In this document: positions 28,485-36,928 of the stretch, in pieces | Position numbering within the stretch: the first letter of the stretch is position 1 | Layout: each line of letters begins with the position of its first letter | DNA from: Candidatus Krumholzibacteriota bacterium | Lineage (GTDB): Bacteria > Krumholzibacteriota > Krumholzibacteriia > JAJRXK01 | Assembly (NCBI GenBank): GCA_029262065.1 | Contig: JAJDAC010000024.1 | Location: forward strand, 56,070-120,069 | Direction: 5' to 3' | DNA: 64,000 nt | The notes under the pieces: model-generated | What the model was told of the DNA's origin: nothing | Database searches by the model: none | What the model saw: only the letters and a program-made list of their open reading frames with translations | Made by a program: the position numbers and the translations under genes

Positions 28485-29890
28485 CGGCCGTCCTCCGCGT
28501 TCGAGCCGGTCGCGGGATCGCGACCGATGAGTGTCATGAGCTGGGCAAATTTCGTGGCCCGGTCCGTTAGAGCCCGTTCGTGCGCGAGCTCGAATTCCAG
28601 AAGCGTTCTCTGGGCGTCGACCAGGTTGAGGAAAGTGACGTCGCCTGCGATGAAGGCGTCTTCTGTGACTTCGAGTGACTGGCGTGCCTTGGGGAGTAGC
28701 GTGAACGCGTAGAGCTCTACTTTGCGCTCAGCGTCCCGAAGTTCGAAGTGGACCAGCTCGAGCTCGGCTGAAAGCTGGTTCTGGAGGTGCCGGAGCTCTC
28801 GTTCAGAGGCGCTCCGACGCGCATTGGCCTGCGCTTTCTGGGCCTTGTACTTCCCGAACCACAACGGGATGGAAATCGTGGCCTTGGCGATCGCGGCGTC
28901 TTTTCCACTGTCGAGCACGTTTGGAAACGCCGATTCGTCGGTGTCGATGTACTCCGCGCCAATCGTGAGGTCCGGAATGGGGCTGCGACCGGCAAGTTTG
29001 CTGGCGGCCGCCTCTTTCTCCACCATGAAGCGCAGCGCCGCAAGGCGAGGGTTCGTGGTGAGCAATTGCTGGGTCAGGTCTTCCTGGGACTGCGGAATGT
29101 TCTCGTAGGCGAGGGAGTCTGGCCACGCAATGGGTGTCGTTGGATGCCGATTGAGTTCGGCATTGAGAGAGGCGAGCAGCGGCCGCTGCTGGTCTTTGAG
29201 AGTTCGAAGGCGGTCTTCGATCCTGCCTAGTTCGACTTGCGCGCGAATCACGGAGGCGTGCGGCGCTTTGCCCGCGATGTACTGGGCGAGCGCTACGTCT
29301 TCCAGGTACGACATCAGCTGGAAGTTGTCTTCGGTGACAGTGATCGAGCGATTCAGGAAGTAGTAGTCGTTCCACAGGCGAGAGACCTTGAATCGGAGTT
29401 GAAGCCGCGTCTGTTCGAAGTGGGCCCCCGCGGCGTTGGCCGCGTTCAAGGCGATATCGCCGCGCAGGCCAAGCTTGCCAAAGAGGGGAATGGTCTGGGT
29501 GATGCCGAACTTCTGTCGCTGTGGCCCAACGCGCGTCTCCACGGATTCAATAAAGTAAGCGTAGGAAATCATCGGGTCGGGAAGGGACTTCGCCTGTGGC
29601 ACCTGCTCAAGCGCCGCGGTCCACCGGTCGAAGGCAGCGTGGAGTCCCGGATTGCGCAGTTCTGCTTGGCGCAGAAGTTCTTCGATCGACGTTGGTGAGA
29701 CCTCGCTGTCGAGCTCGGCCGGCGTCTGCGCCGCGTGGTCTTGTGCCTCGTAGATGGTCGCCCAGCGAACCCGGGCGCTGTCGTCACGGGCGGAGGCGCA
29801 ACCAGCGAGCGCGACCATCGCCAGGGCCCCGGCAACGAGCGCTCGAGGGGATGGTCCTGATGAGGGCGCCCATTTCGCCATGGTACGCAT
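28481..29890 (-). CDS. cusC: TolC-family outer-membrane efflux lipoprotein (CusC-like)
   Basis: 469 aa. The ATG at 29890 follows GGAGG by eight bases. The signal ends in the lipobox LAGC, so the protein is probably lipidated. Two long coiled-coil halves with the TolC pattern follow (AELRNPGLHAAFDRWTAALEQVPQAKSLPDP near residue 72-105; LTTNPRLAALRFMVEKEAAASKLAGRSPIPDLTIGAEY later). It forms the outer-membrane duct for the CusBA pump. It is the second gene of the operon, with about 200 bases to the Cys-rich leader gene upstream and a four-base overlap into cusB. That 200-base gap contains only a weak hairpin (30038-30043/30054-30059). Confidence 0.92.
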   Translation of the reverse strand: MRTMAKWAPSSGPSPRALVAGALAMVALAGCASARDDSARVRWATIYEAQDHAAQTPAELDSEVSPTSIEELLRQAELRNPGLHAAFDRWTAALEQVPQAKSLPDPMISYAYFIESVETRVGPQRQKFGITQTIPLFGKLGLRGDIALNAANAAGAHFEQTRLQLRFKVSRLWNDYYFLNRSITVTEDNFQLMSYLEDVALAQYIAGKAPHASVIRAQVELGRIEDRLRTLKDQQRPLLASLNAELNRHPTTPIAWPDSLAYENIPQSQEDLTQQLLTTNPRLAALRFMVEKEAAASKLAGRSPIPDLTIGAEYIDTDESAFPNVLDSGKDAAIAKATISIPLWFGKYKAQKAQANARRSASERELRHLQNQLSAELELVHFELRDAERKVELYAFTLLPKARQSLEVTEDAFIAGDVTFLNLVDAQRTLLEFELAHERALTDRATKFAQLMTLIGRDPATGSNAEDGR

Positions 29891-30092
29891 TGATTGAGCC
29901 TCCGGCTTCTGGGTATTGACGGCGCGACCTACACCTGTCCAGTGCGTGTCACGAAGCGATGTCCAGCAGGCTGCAGAATCGTGCAGTACTGCCTATAGGT
30001 TGCTTGTGTCAGGGTTCGACGCGCGTAGAAGAGTCACCGGCACCGGCAAACCAGTGCCGAGTTGGGCAGGCGCATCTTTATGAGCAGAGGGC

Positions 30093-30566
30093 TCAGATCA
30101 GAAAGGAGGCGTCCAGCAGGAAGATCGGGGCAGAGCGGGCCTTGCCGGGTGGCACTCGAAGGCAGTCGTATGAAGCCTGGTCGTCGGCCGGTACGTAGGT
30201 TTGTGCAACGGGGGAAACGACGATATTGAGGCCCAGGTCGATTCTCGTGGTCTGGGTGTTCTTGGGAACGGTGACCAGTGCGAGGTCGGAAGAGACAACA
30301 TCCTTGGCGCAACCCGGGGCCGATACCGAGGCAGAGGCAGTCCCGGTGGCTTGCGGCGCGTGGGAGCCCGACTCCATTGGCGCCTGTTGCTCGCTGGCGC
30401 AGCAGCTGGGGTCCAGCTCGGCGACCGGCTCCTTCGGAGTAGCCGTGCAACAGGGCTTGTCGCTGGGCAAATCGCAGGCGCAGACGGCAAACGCCGGCAC
30501 TGCCTGCGCGAGCAGGACAATCGCCACGCTGAAAAGCGCCAATATTTTCCGGGCTGGTTGGTTCAT
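30093..30566 (-). CDS. Small exported cysteine-rich protein heading the copper efflux operon
   Basis: 157 aa with a clear signal peptide (MNQPARKILALFSVAIVLLA, ending AFAV) and GGAG eight bases before the ATG. The mature part holds eight cysteines, clustered as CAC, CC and CC within its first ~45 residues, followed by single ones in APGCAK and YDC. The spacing looks suited to thiolate metal binding. It has no match to a known family that I recognise. Position as first gene of the metal efflux operon suggests a periplasmic metal buffer, chaperone or sensor, which is inference. A candidate -10 (TATATT at 30590-30585, minus strand) lies about 12 bases before the predicted transcript start; no -35 is evident. 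Confidence 0.75.
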   Translation of the reverse strand: MNQPARKILALFSVAIVLLAQAVPAFAVCACDLPSDKPCCTATPKEPVAELDPSCCASEQQAPMESGSHAPQATGTASASVSAPGCAKDVVSSDLALVTVPKNTQTTRIDLGLNIVVSPVAQTYVPADDQASYDCLRVPPGKARSAPIFLLDASFLI

Positions 30567-30743
30567 AGCTTTTTCTCCACCCCCAATATACTCCTTAGCG
30601 TGGTCGGCGATCCACCTGTAACGACTATTTCACATCTGGTCCCATCCGCCCCCGAATAGGGTCGAGGAACGGTAGATGCGTTGCAAACAGCGTTCCCGCG
30701 TGCCCATCGACGCAAGATTCTCACGGACCACTGGAGCAAAATC

Positions 30744-31829
30744 GTGATCCCGCTCACAAGGAAGCTGAACCTACACCTCTGGACCTTTGTCCTGCTTTTG
30801 TCCTGGGGCTTCCTTTTTTCGTCGGATACCCACGCCGAGACGACGAAATCAGAAGCCAGCATCAGCCTGGCGGCGAAAGACCTACCCGAGTTCAAGACAG
30901 ATCCCTTTGTGAAGGAGAGCCAGGGAAACCAGATCAGCGGTGTCGTGCGCAGGATGTTTCAAGACCGGGGTGGGAACCTTTGGTTCGCCACCCAAAATGG
31001 CGTGAGCCGCTACGACGGTGCTTCACTTACATACTTCGATATCAGAGATAAGTTTGGTGGCGCGGTTACCGGGAAATCCTTCGTGGAGGACAAGGAAGGC
31101 AACCTCTGGCTTGGCACGACGGGCGGCTTGACCAGGTACGATGGGTCGTACTTCACGACCTTCACCGACGACGATGGGCTGTGTGACAACGATGTCTGGA
31201 GCATGCTGGTAGATAGCTCGGGGACCATCTGGATCGGAACGCTGGGCGGAGTGTGCAAGTTCGATGGAACGACGTTCACACCGTTTCCGATTCCTGCCGC
31301 CACCGAGCGGGACTACAACCGAGGGGTGTGGAGTCCGACCGTGGTTTGGGACATCACCGAAGATCGCGCGGGCAACATGTGGTTCGTCGCCTCTGCCGGG
31401 GTGTACAAACACGACGGGGAAACGCTGCAAAGAGTCCCGGTAATGGAACAGGATTCCGAAACCCATGTGACCTCCATCTCCGAGGATCGAAGTGGCAACC
31501 TCTGGTTTTCGACCTATGACAAGGGTCTCATTCGGTTCGATGGAGAAACATTTACGAACCTGACCCAACAGGAGGGGCTGAGCGGACTCGAGGTAGGCGA
31601 TGCTTATGAAGATAGTTCTGGAAACATCTGGTTCCCGGCGGAAGACGTTGGTCTCTACCGCTACGATGGCACTTCGGTCACCGGTTTCTCCGCGAAGCAT
31701 GGCCTTGCTGGCCGCCCGTTCTCCGTCTTCGAAGACAGGGATGAGCGACTCTGGTGCGTCGGGTTGATGGGAGCCTACCGTTTGGATGGGGAGGCGTTTG
31801 TGAACGTTACCCGGGACGGGCCCTGGTAA
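30744..31829 (+). CDS. Exported two-component-regulator-propeller (Reg_prop) protein without output domain
   Basis: 361 aa from the GTG at 30744, seven bases after TGGAG; an in-frame TTG at 30681 has no ribosome site. A hydrophobic signal (LHLWTFVLLLSWGFLFSSDTHA) precedes seven or so Reg_prop blades of ~45 residues, with the repeat D-x-x-G-x-[LIM]-W-[FI]-[AG]-T-x-x-G-[VL]-x-[RK]-[YF]-D-G. These blades normally form the periplasmic sensor of hybrid histidine kinases (BT4673-like). Here the protein ends after the blades (FVNVTRDGPW) with no transmembrane helix, kinase or diguanylate cyclase. It is a stand-alone secreted propeller, possibly a binding partner of another sensor. Confidence 0.85.
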   Translation: MIPLTRKLNLHLWTFVLLLSWGFLFSSDTHAETTKSEASISLAAKDLPEFKTDPFVKESQGNQISGVVRRMFQDRGGNLWFATQNGVSRYDGASLTYFDIRDKFGGAVTGKSFVEDKEGNLWLGTTGGLTRYDGSYFTTFTDDDGLCDNDVWSMLVDSSGTIWIGTLGGVCKFDGTTFTPFPIPAATERDYNRGVWSPTVVWDITEDRAGNMWFVASAGVYKHDGETLQRVPVMEQDSETHVTSISEDRSGNLWFSTYDKGLIRFDGETFTNLTQQEGLSGLEVGDAYEDSSGNIWFPAEDVGLYRYDGTSVTGFSAKHGLAGRPFSVFEDRDERLWCVGLMGAYRLDGEAFVNVTRDGPW

Positions 31830-31842
31830 CGTTCAAAGTCCT

Positions 31843-33045
31843 CTATCGATTCTTCGAGGCGACGACGAATTCCACACGGTCAGCCGACCCGTTCCTTACG
31901 TACTCGAGGATTACCGTGTCGCCACAATCGAGTTGCGAAAACGCGTGGACAAAGACGTCGACCGGGTCATCACTCGACCCTGGCGGCGTTACGAGGCTGT
32001 ACTCGTTCACAGACACGATCACGTCGCCAACCCGCAGCCCGAGTCTTTCGGCGTGTCCACCCGACATGACTTCTACTATTGAAGCTCCCCATTCCCGTCC
32101 GCTCTCGTCCTCCGCGTCCTGCACGGCGACCCCCAGCCCCGAGCGACACTCCGGCTCTTCGGGCGGGGCGGGAGCGACCCAGCGGGGAATGGAATCCAGC
32201 CGAGCCTCCAGTTCCGCCCGCAGTTCAATATCGGTTTCGTCGGCCTTCATCGACGCGATGGCAATGTTGTTTCGGCCCGCGGCCGCTACATCGGAATCCG
32301 GTTGGGCCGGAGTTCGACCGGCCAAAAGCGTCAGCTCCCAGGTTTGTTGGGCATCCTGTGCACCATCGATTCTTTCAACCGACCCGGAAACGGTGCCTCG
32401 GGCGCGGGTGACGATCTCCACGCCTTCGATTTCCCACGGGTCCACCATTGGGAAGCTGACGGTGAGGTACTGCGGCGCTTGAAGCGATTGCACGACCTCG
32501 CTGCCTACGAGCTGCACGACCCAGTCCACGATAGCCTTCACCGCGTGCGGGTTGTCGTCGTCCAGGCCAGAGAGCGCGATCGCTGGAATCCCGAAGTAGG
32601 CGGCCGTTCTCGCGGCTCCGATCGTGCCCGATCCGAACCAGGCGTCGCCGAGGTTGGGGCCGCCGTTGATGCCGGAGATCACCAGGTCCGGCGGATCGGA
32701 GCGGAGAGGTCCACCGAGTCCGAAGATCACGCAGTCGGCGGGGTAGCCGTCCAGAGCATACGCGGTGATGCCGGCCCCGATGTCGCGAGCCTCCACCTCG
32801 AACCGGCGAGTGCGAACTGCTCCCATGAAGTTGGATGTACCACTGCGGTCCGTTGCCGGGGCGACGACGCAGACCTCAGTGATCGCGCTCAACCCACGCG
32901 CAAGCTCGACGATGCCGGGGTCGTCGATTCCATTGTCGTTGGTGATGAGCACCCGCGAGGGCCAGTGGGTGTCCGCCATCGCGGTCGTGGCGATGAGCAT
33001 GCCCAGGGCGAATGGTCCGGCGATGCTCGCAAATGATCCGCGCAT
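31843..33045 (-). CDS. Exported SurE-like 5'/3'-nucleotidase fused to a PDZ domain
   Basis: 400 aa from the ATG at 33045, five bases after GGAGGT; the longer frame to 33114 has no site. A signal peptide (1-24, ending TAMA) sends it out of the cytoplasm, which is atypical because bacterial SurE is usually cytoplasmic. Residues 28-270 match SurE: ITNDNGIDDPGI, ATDRSGTSNF, GYPADCV, SGINGGPNLGD, SGTIGAARTAAYFGIPAIALS. The metal motif NDDG reads NDNG (Asn38 in place of the second Asp); the Ser and Asn ligands are kept. Residues 315-400 are a PDZ domain (SGLGVAV, GGHAERLGLRVGDVIVSVN). A secreted phosphatase with a peptide-binding module is the simplest reading. It lies 84 bases after the LuxR gene. 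Confidence 0.88.
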   Translation of the reverse strand: MRGSFASIAGPFALGMLIATTAMADTHWPSRVLITNDNGIDDPGIVELARGLSAITEVCVVAPATDRSGTSNFMGAVRTRRFEVEARDIGAGITAYALDGYPADCVIFGLGGPLRSDPPDLVISGINGGPNLGDAWFGSGTIGAARTAAYFGIPAIALSGLDDDNPHAVKAIVDWVVQLVGSEVVQSLQAPQYLTVSFPMVDPWEIEGVEIVTRARGTVSGSVERIDGAQDAQQTWELTLLAGRTPAQPDSDVAAAGRNNIAIASMKADETDIELRAELEARLDSIPRWVAPAPPEEPECRSGLGVAVQDAEDESGREWGASIVEVMSGGHAERLGLRVGDVIVSVNEYSLVTPPGSSDDPVDVFVHAFSQLDCGDTVILEYVRNGSADRVEFVVASKNR

Positions 33046-33129
33046 CCTGTACCTCCATGTGGATCGGGGGTACGTGTCAAATTGGGGGAAGCGGGGGTCT
33101 ACACCATCGCCCACCCGGGTGATCCGGGG

Positions 33130-34074
33130 TCATTCCTTGGGATGAATCGGGTCCAGAGTGGCGGGTTGGCCAGTTGGGGAGGCCCCGCTGGCCGGGTCGA
33201 GTCGTTCGGGGGCGGCTTGTGCCATCGCGATCAGCTCGAATCGGGACTGGGCTCCCGTCTTCTCGAATATGGACCGCACGTGGGTCTTGACCGTGTTGGG
33301 GGAAATGTACAGCTGACTACCGATGTCCTTGTTGCTGAGGCCACGCTGCACCAGCAGCAGAACCTGCGTCTCGCGGTCGCTGAGCTTCCATCTGGGGTTC
33401 AAGGCGAACTCGGAAGGGGTGGCCGAGGTGCTTTGCGCCAGCGTCCAGGTCACCACGATGCTGAAGACGCAGTACGCTACAGGATAGAGGCGCAGTCCTG
33501 TCGATTCGGCCAAGGACATGTCGTGGACAAAAATGGGAATGCCCAGAACCATCAGCGCCAACATGCGGTCCCCGAGGGGGCGAGCAGTACCCGCTGCTGT
33601 GCGCCGCGAGAACCCAAGCCAGAAGACGTAGGCGACCGCGAGGCTGAACAGGACGTTCTCCAACATGTCCCCTCGTTGGTCCCACACGTCATTCAGCGTG
33701 TACTCGGTGACATGCTGGATCGCGAGAGCCACCACGACGAATATCAGGAGACCCCGGTCACGGCGCCGGCCCGCGACACCGAATACGCGGTGAGCGAAGA
33801 ACGGCAACGTGAACATGACGCCGTAGAAACCGACGATGGACTCGAAGTATTCGAGAGTGGAGCGTGTGGTGTGGCTATCCGCGGCCGGAAATGCTTCGAC
33901 CAGGGCAAGTAGCAGGGCGCTCGTGACGAATGCAGTCAAGGCCACATAGAATCCCAGGAAGGCCCGGGCCAGCCGCGAATCGCGTTGCCTCGCCAGGTTG
34001 AGAACCAGCCCCAGGCAGGCTATGCCGATGGCGAAGCAAAGAAAGACATACGCCAGGATATACCGCTCGAACAC
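33130..34074 (-). CDS. Membrane-anchored LuxR-type transcriptional regulator
   Basis: 314 aa from a GTG. The first ~205 residues hold six or seven hydrophobic helices, forming a polytopic membrane domain. The C-terminus (about 228-290) is a LuxR/GerE helix-turn-helix (KLSDRETQVLLLVQRGLSNKDIGSQLYISPNTVKTHVRSIFEKTGA), complete and typical. The protein probably senses a membrane or small-molecule signal and binds DNA while membrane-bound. The tail after 295 is disordered (Pro, Ser, Ala). The SurE-PDZ gene follows on the same strand and could be part of the same transcript. Confidence 0.87.
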   Translation of the reverse strand: MFERYILAYVFLCFAIGIACLGLVLNLARQRDSRLARAFLGFYVALTAFVTSALLLALVEAFPAADSHTTRSTLEYFESIVGFYGVMFTLPFFAHRVFGVAGRRRDRGLLIFVVVALAIQHVTEYTLNDVWDQRGDMLENVLFSLAVAYVFWLGFSRRTAAGTARPLGDRMLALMVLGIPIFVHDMSLAESTGLRLYPVAYCVFSIVVTWTLAQSTSATPSEFALNPRWKLSDRETQVLLLVQRGLSNKDIGSQLYISPNTVKTHVRSIFEKTGAQSRFELIAMAQAAPERLDPASGASPTGQPATLDPIHPKE

Positions 34075-34219
34075 GTGACCGCCCTACCTCGTTCGTTGCG
34101 GACAAGACCACTTTGACGTCCGAGGATACAGCGGTTGAAGCCCCGGCGGGGTCTTAACTTGCTGAGGGCGGTGCTCGCCGCGCATGGATTAATTGGTAGG
34201 GGTGCCCCGCCAAACTCCG

Positions 34220-34231
34220 TATGCTAGCGCG
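34220..34231 (+). promoter_or_regulatory. Putative -10 element for a leaderless kinase transcript
   Basis: TATGCT (34220-34225) is followed by six bases and the ATG at 34232. There is no Shine-Dalgarno. A TTGGTA lies 21 bases upstream of it, too far for a normal -35. A small palindrome GGGGTGCCCC occupies 34199-34208, inside the spacer region. Confidence 0.35.
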
Positions 34232-36883
34232 ATGGACATCCAACCGAACCAAAAATTGTTGCACTACCGACTCGTCGAGAAGATCGGCGAGGGCGGGATG
34301 GGCGTGGTCTGGAAGGCCGTGGATCCCAACCTCGATCGCGAGGTGGCGATCAAACTCCTTCCTGATTCGATGAACACCGCCGCAGACCGACTCGTCAGGT
34401 TCGAGCGGGAAGCCAAGCTCCTGGCCTCGATCAGCCATCCCAATATTGCGGTGGTTCACGGTCTGCACGAAGTCGACCAAACTCGGTTCTTGGCTATGGA
34501 GCTGGTTCCGGGCGAGGACCTGGAACATCGTCTTCGGCGCGGGCGGCTTTCCCTCGAAGACCTGTTGAAAATCGCCATCCCGATCGCCGATGCCCTAGAG
34601 GCCGCGCACGAGCAAGGCGTTGTCCACCGCGATCTGAAACCGGCCAATGTCATCGTGACACCCGAAGGCTCGGTCAAGGTTCTCGACTTCGGCCTGGCCA
34701 AGTCCCTCGATGCCGCCCCGGCCGAGATGGATTTCAGCTCCCCCACGTTGACCAGCGCAGGCACCATGGCGGGCGTCATTCTGGGAACCGCCGGGTACAT
34801 GGCACCCGAGCAGGCCAAGGGGCATCTGGTCGATCGCCGCGCGGACATCTGGGCGTTCGGCGTCCTGCTCTACGAGATGCTTACGGGCAGTCGTGTCTAC
34901 GACGAGCCGACCGTGTCCGAAGCCCTGGCCGCCGTGCTTCTGAAGGAACCGGAATGGGAGCGGCTTCCCGCCGAAACTCCCGTATCGCTGGAACGATTGG
35001 TTCGACGTTGCCTCACCAAAGATCCGCGCGCGCGGTTGCGTGACATGGGAGAGGCTCGCATAACGCTGGAGCGCCTGGCGCGGGGTGATGATGAATCCGA
35101 CCTCGCCATGCCCGCAGGGGATTCGCGAGCCGGACGTTGGACGCCTAGGGCCCTCGCGCTCGGTATCATTCTTGGATGTGGGCTTGGCTTTGGGCTTGGT
35201 TTCGGGCTGATGCGCCTTCTTTCGCCCTCTTCCCCCGGGAACCTGGAACGCGATGCGCTGGCGCTCTCCATCAATGCTCCAGAGGGAGTCCGCGAAGCTA
35301 TCAGTCCCGTGGTTGCCCCCGATGGCAAGTCCGTCGTCTATCGTGGCATCGGTGAGGGAAACGTTCATCTCTACCGACGCGATCTGGTTTCGGGAACCAC
35401 CGAACGGATCCCCGGTACCCAGGGTGCCAACAACCCGTTCTTCTCCCCGGACGGTCGCTGGCTCGGATTCTTCGGCGGCGGCGGGTTGAAGAAAGTCGCG
35501 ACGATCGGCGGTGACCCGTTGAATATCCTGGATGGAGTGCGCAGTGGCAGCCCGGGAGCGGTGTGGCTCGAGGACGGAAGCATTCTCTACTCCGACTGGT
35601 TGACCGGCTTCTTCCGCGTTTCGGCCGACGGAGGGGAACCCGAAACACTGACCACTCCCAACGCCGAGGCCGGCGAGATTGCCCACTGGTGGCCGCAACG
35701 TCTACCCGGCGGCCGACATGTCCTGTTCACGATCTGGCCCACCGGGGCCGGTATCAACGACGCGTTCGTCGCGGTCCTCGACCTGAACGACAACACCTGG
35801 TCGACTCTCTTTTCGGGAGCGCGTGCCGAATTTGCCGCGCCGGATCGACTCCTCTTCTATCGGGCGGGCAACTACCTCGAAACCCGCATCGACCCCAGCA
35901 CTCTGGAGTTGCGCGGCGAGCCTACGCCGGTGTCGTATCCGATCCAGAAACAGTATCCCCACGGAAGCTCGCGCCAGACCTTTGCTCTGGGACCCGACGG
36001 CATGCTGGTGTATGTCGCCGGCGAGAGTCTGTTCCCGCTGCGAAGCCTGGTCTGGTTCGATCGCGATGGTAAGAAGACTCGGGCCACTGCCGAGGATCGT
36101 GCGACTCTGGAGATGAGTCTCTCGCCCGACGGACGAAGAGTCGTGACCTCCGAGTTCATTGCGGGACGCTTCGCCCTGTTCCTCAACGATCTTGTGCGTG
36201 GGACACGAGAGCAACTCGTGTTGGAAGGCAGCGCGTTTCGTCCGCGGTGGATACCGGGTGGAGATCGCTTTAGCTACGGGGTCCTGCGACGCGGAAACTT
36301 TGACGCCTACACTGCACGCCCAGATGGCTCCGACGAGCAAGTGCTCCTGCGCGGGGATCAGGACGAGGAGGTCGAAGGATGGTTCTCCGACGGCAAGCGT
36401 TTCCTGGCGAATCTGAGTGGCCACGGTTCCACTACCCTGGAGGAGATCCATCGGGAAACAGGGCCGATCCAGACCATGGAGACCGGCGGATACAATGGCG
36501 GGCGGCTCGACATTTCCCGCGATGACGAGTGGTTCACATTCTCCATCGGGGTATCGGGACGCAGCGAGGTCTACGTCCAGCGCGCCAGTCCCTCGGGGCC
36601 GAGGGTTCGCGTGTCATCCCAAGGCGGAAGTGAGCCTCGCTTCTCCGCGGTCAAGAATGAGATCTTCTTTTTTCGCGGGAACGAAGTCGTTGTGGCCGAT
36701 TACAGCACGAATGGGGACCAGTTTGTCGTCGGAGCAGAGCAGGTTCTGTTCGAAGCGGAGGACATCCGGGGAGACCACGGAGAGAGTTGGGCCATAGGTC
36801 CGGAAGGTCAGCGAATTCTCATGCTCCAACCGGGAGCAAGTGGGAATTCCCGTCCGGAGCTTCGGGTCGTGTACGGCTGGTAG
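34232..36883 (+). CDS. Ser/Thr protein kinase with C-terminal TolB/WD40-like propeller
   Basis: 883 aa from the ATG at 34232. The kinase domain is residues 12-285 with GEGGMGVVW, K41, HRDLKPAN (132-139), DFG (152-154) and MAPEQ. A glycine-rich membrane helix lies at about 306-330. The remaining ~540 residues form TolB/PD40-type beta-propeller blades, shown by repeats such as ISPVVAPDGKSVVYRG, NPFFSPDGRWLGFFGGGG, MSLSPDGRRVVTSEF and LDISRDDEWFTFSIG. By topology the propeller is outside the cytoplasm. This kinase-PD40 build is common in Acidobacteria- and FCB-related genomes. It is monocistronic, converging on the DUF4386-like gene. Confidence 0.93.
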   Translation: MDIQPNQKLLHYRLVEKIGEGGMGVVWKAVDPNLDREVAIKLLPDSMNTAADRLVRFEREAKLLASISHPNIAVVHGLHEVDQTRFLAMELVPGEDLEHRLRRGRLSLEDLLKIAIPIADALEAAHEQGVVHRDLKPANVIVTPEGSVKVLDFGLAKSLDAAPAEMDFSSPTLTSAGTMAGVILGTAGYMAPEQAKGHLVDRRADIWAFGVLLYEMLTGSRVYDEPTVSEALAAVLLKEPEWERLPAETPVSLERLVRRCLTKDPRARLRDMGEARITLERLARGDDESDLAMPAGDSRAGRWTPRALALGIILGCGLGFGLGFGLMRLLSPSSPGNLERDALALSINAPEGVREAISPVVAPDGKSVVYRGIGEGNVHLYRRDLVSGTTERIPGTQGANNPFFSPDGRWLGFFGGGGLKKVATIGGDPLNILDGVRSGSPGAVWLEDGSILYSDWLTGFFRVSADGGEPETLTTPNAEAGEIAHWWPQRLPGGRHVLFTIWPTGAGINDAFVAVLDLNDNTWSTLFSGARAEFAAPDRLLFYRAGNYLETRIDPSTLELRGEPTPVSYPIQKQYPHGSSRQTFALGPDGMLVYVAGESLFPLRSLVWFDRDGKKTRATAEDRATLEMSLSPDGRRVVTSEFIAGRFALFLNDLVRGTREQLVLEGSAFRPRWIPGGDRFSYGVLRRGNFDAYTARPDGSDEQVLLRGDQDEEVEGWFSDGKRFLANLSGHGSTTLEEIHRETGPIQTMETGGYNGGRLDISRDDEWFTFSIGVSGRSEVYVQRASPSGPRVRVSSQGGSEPRFSAVKNEIFFFRGNEVVVADYSTNGDQFVVGAEQVLFEAEDIRGDHGESWAIGPEGQRILMLQPGASGNSRPELRVVYGW

Positions 36884-36928
36884 CAGCGGAATCGACTTCG
36901 CCGCGAACTCGATCGCGAACCGCGACGT

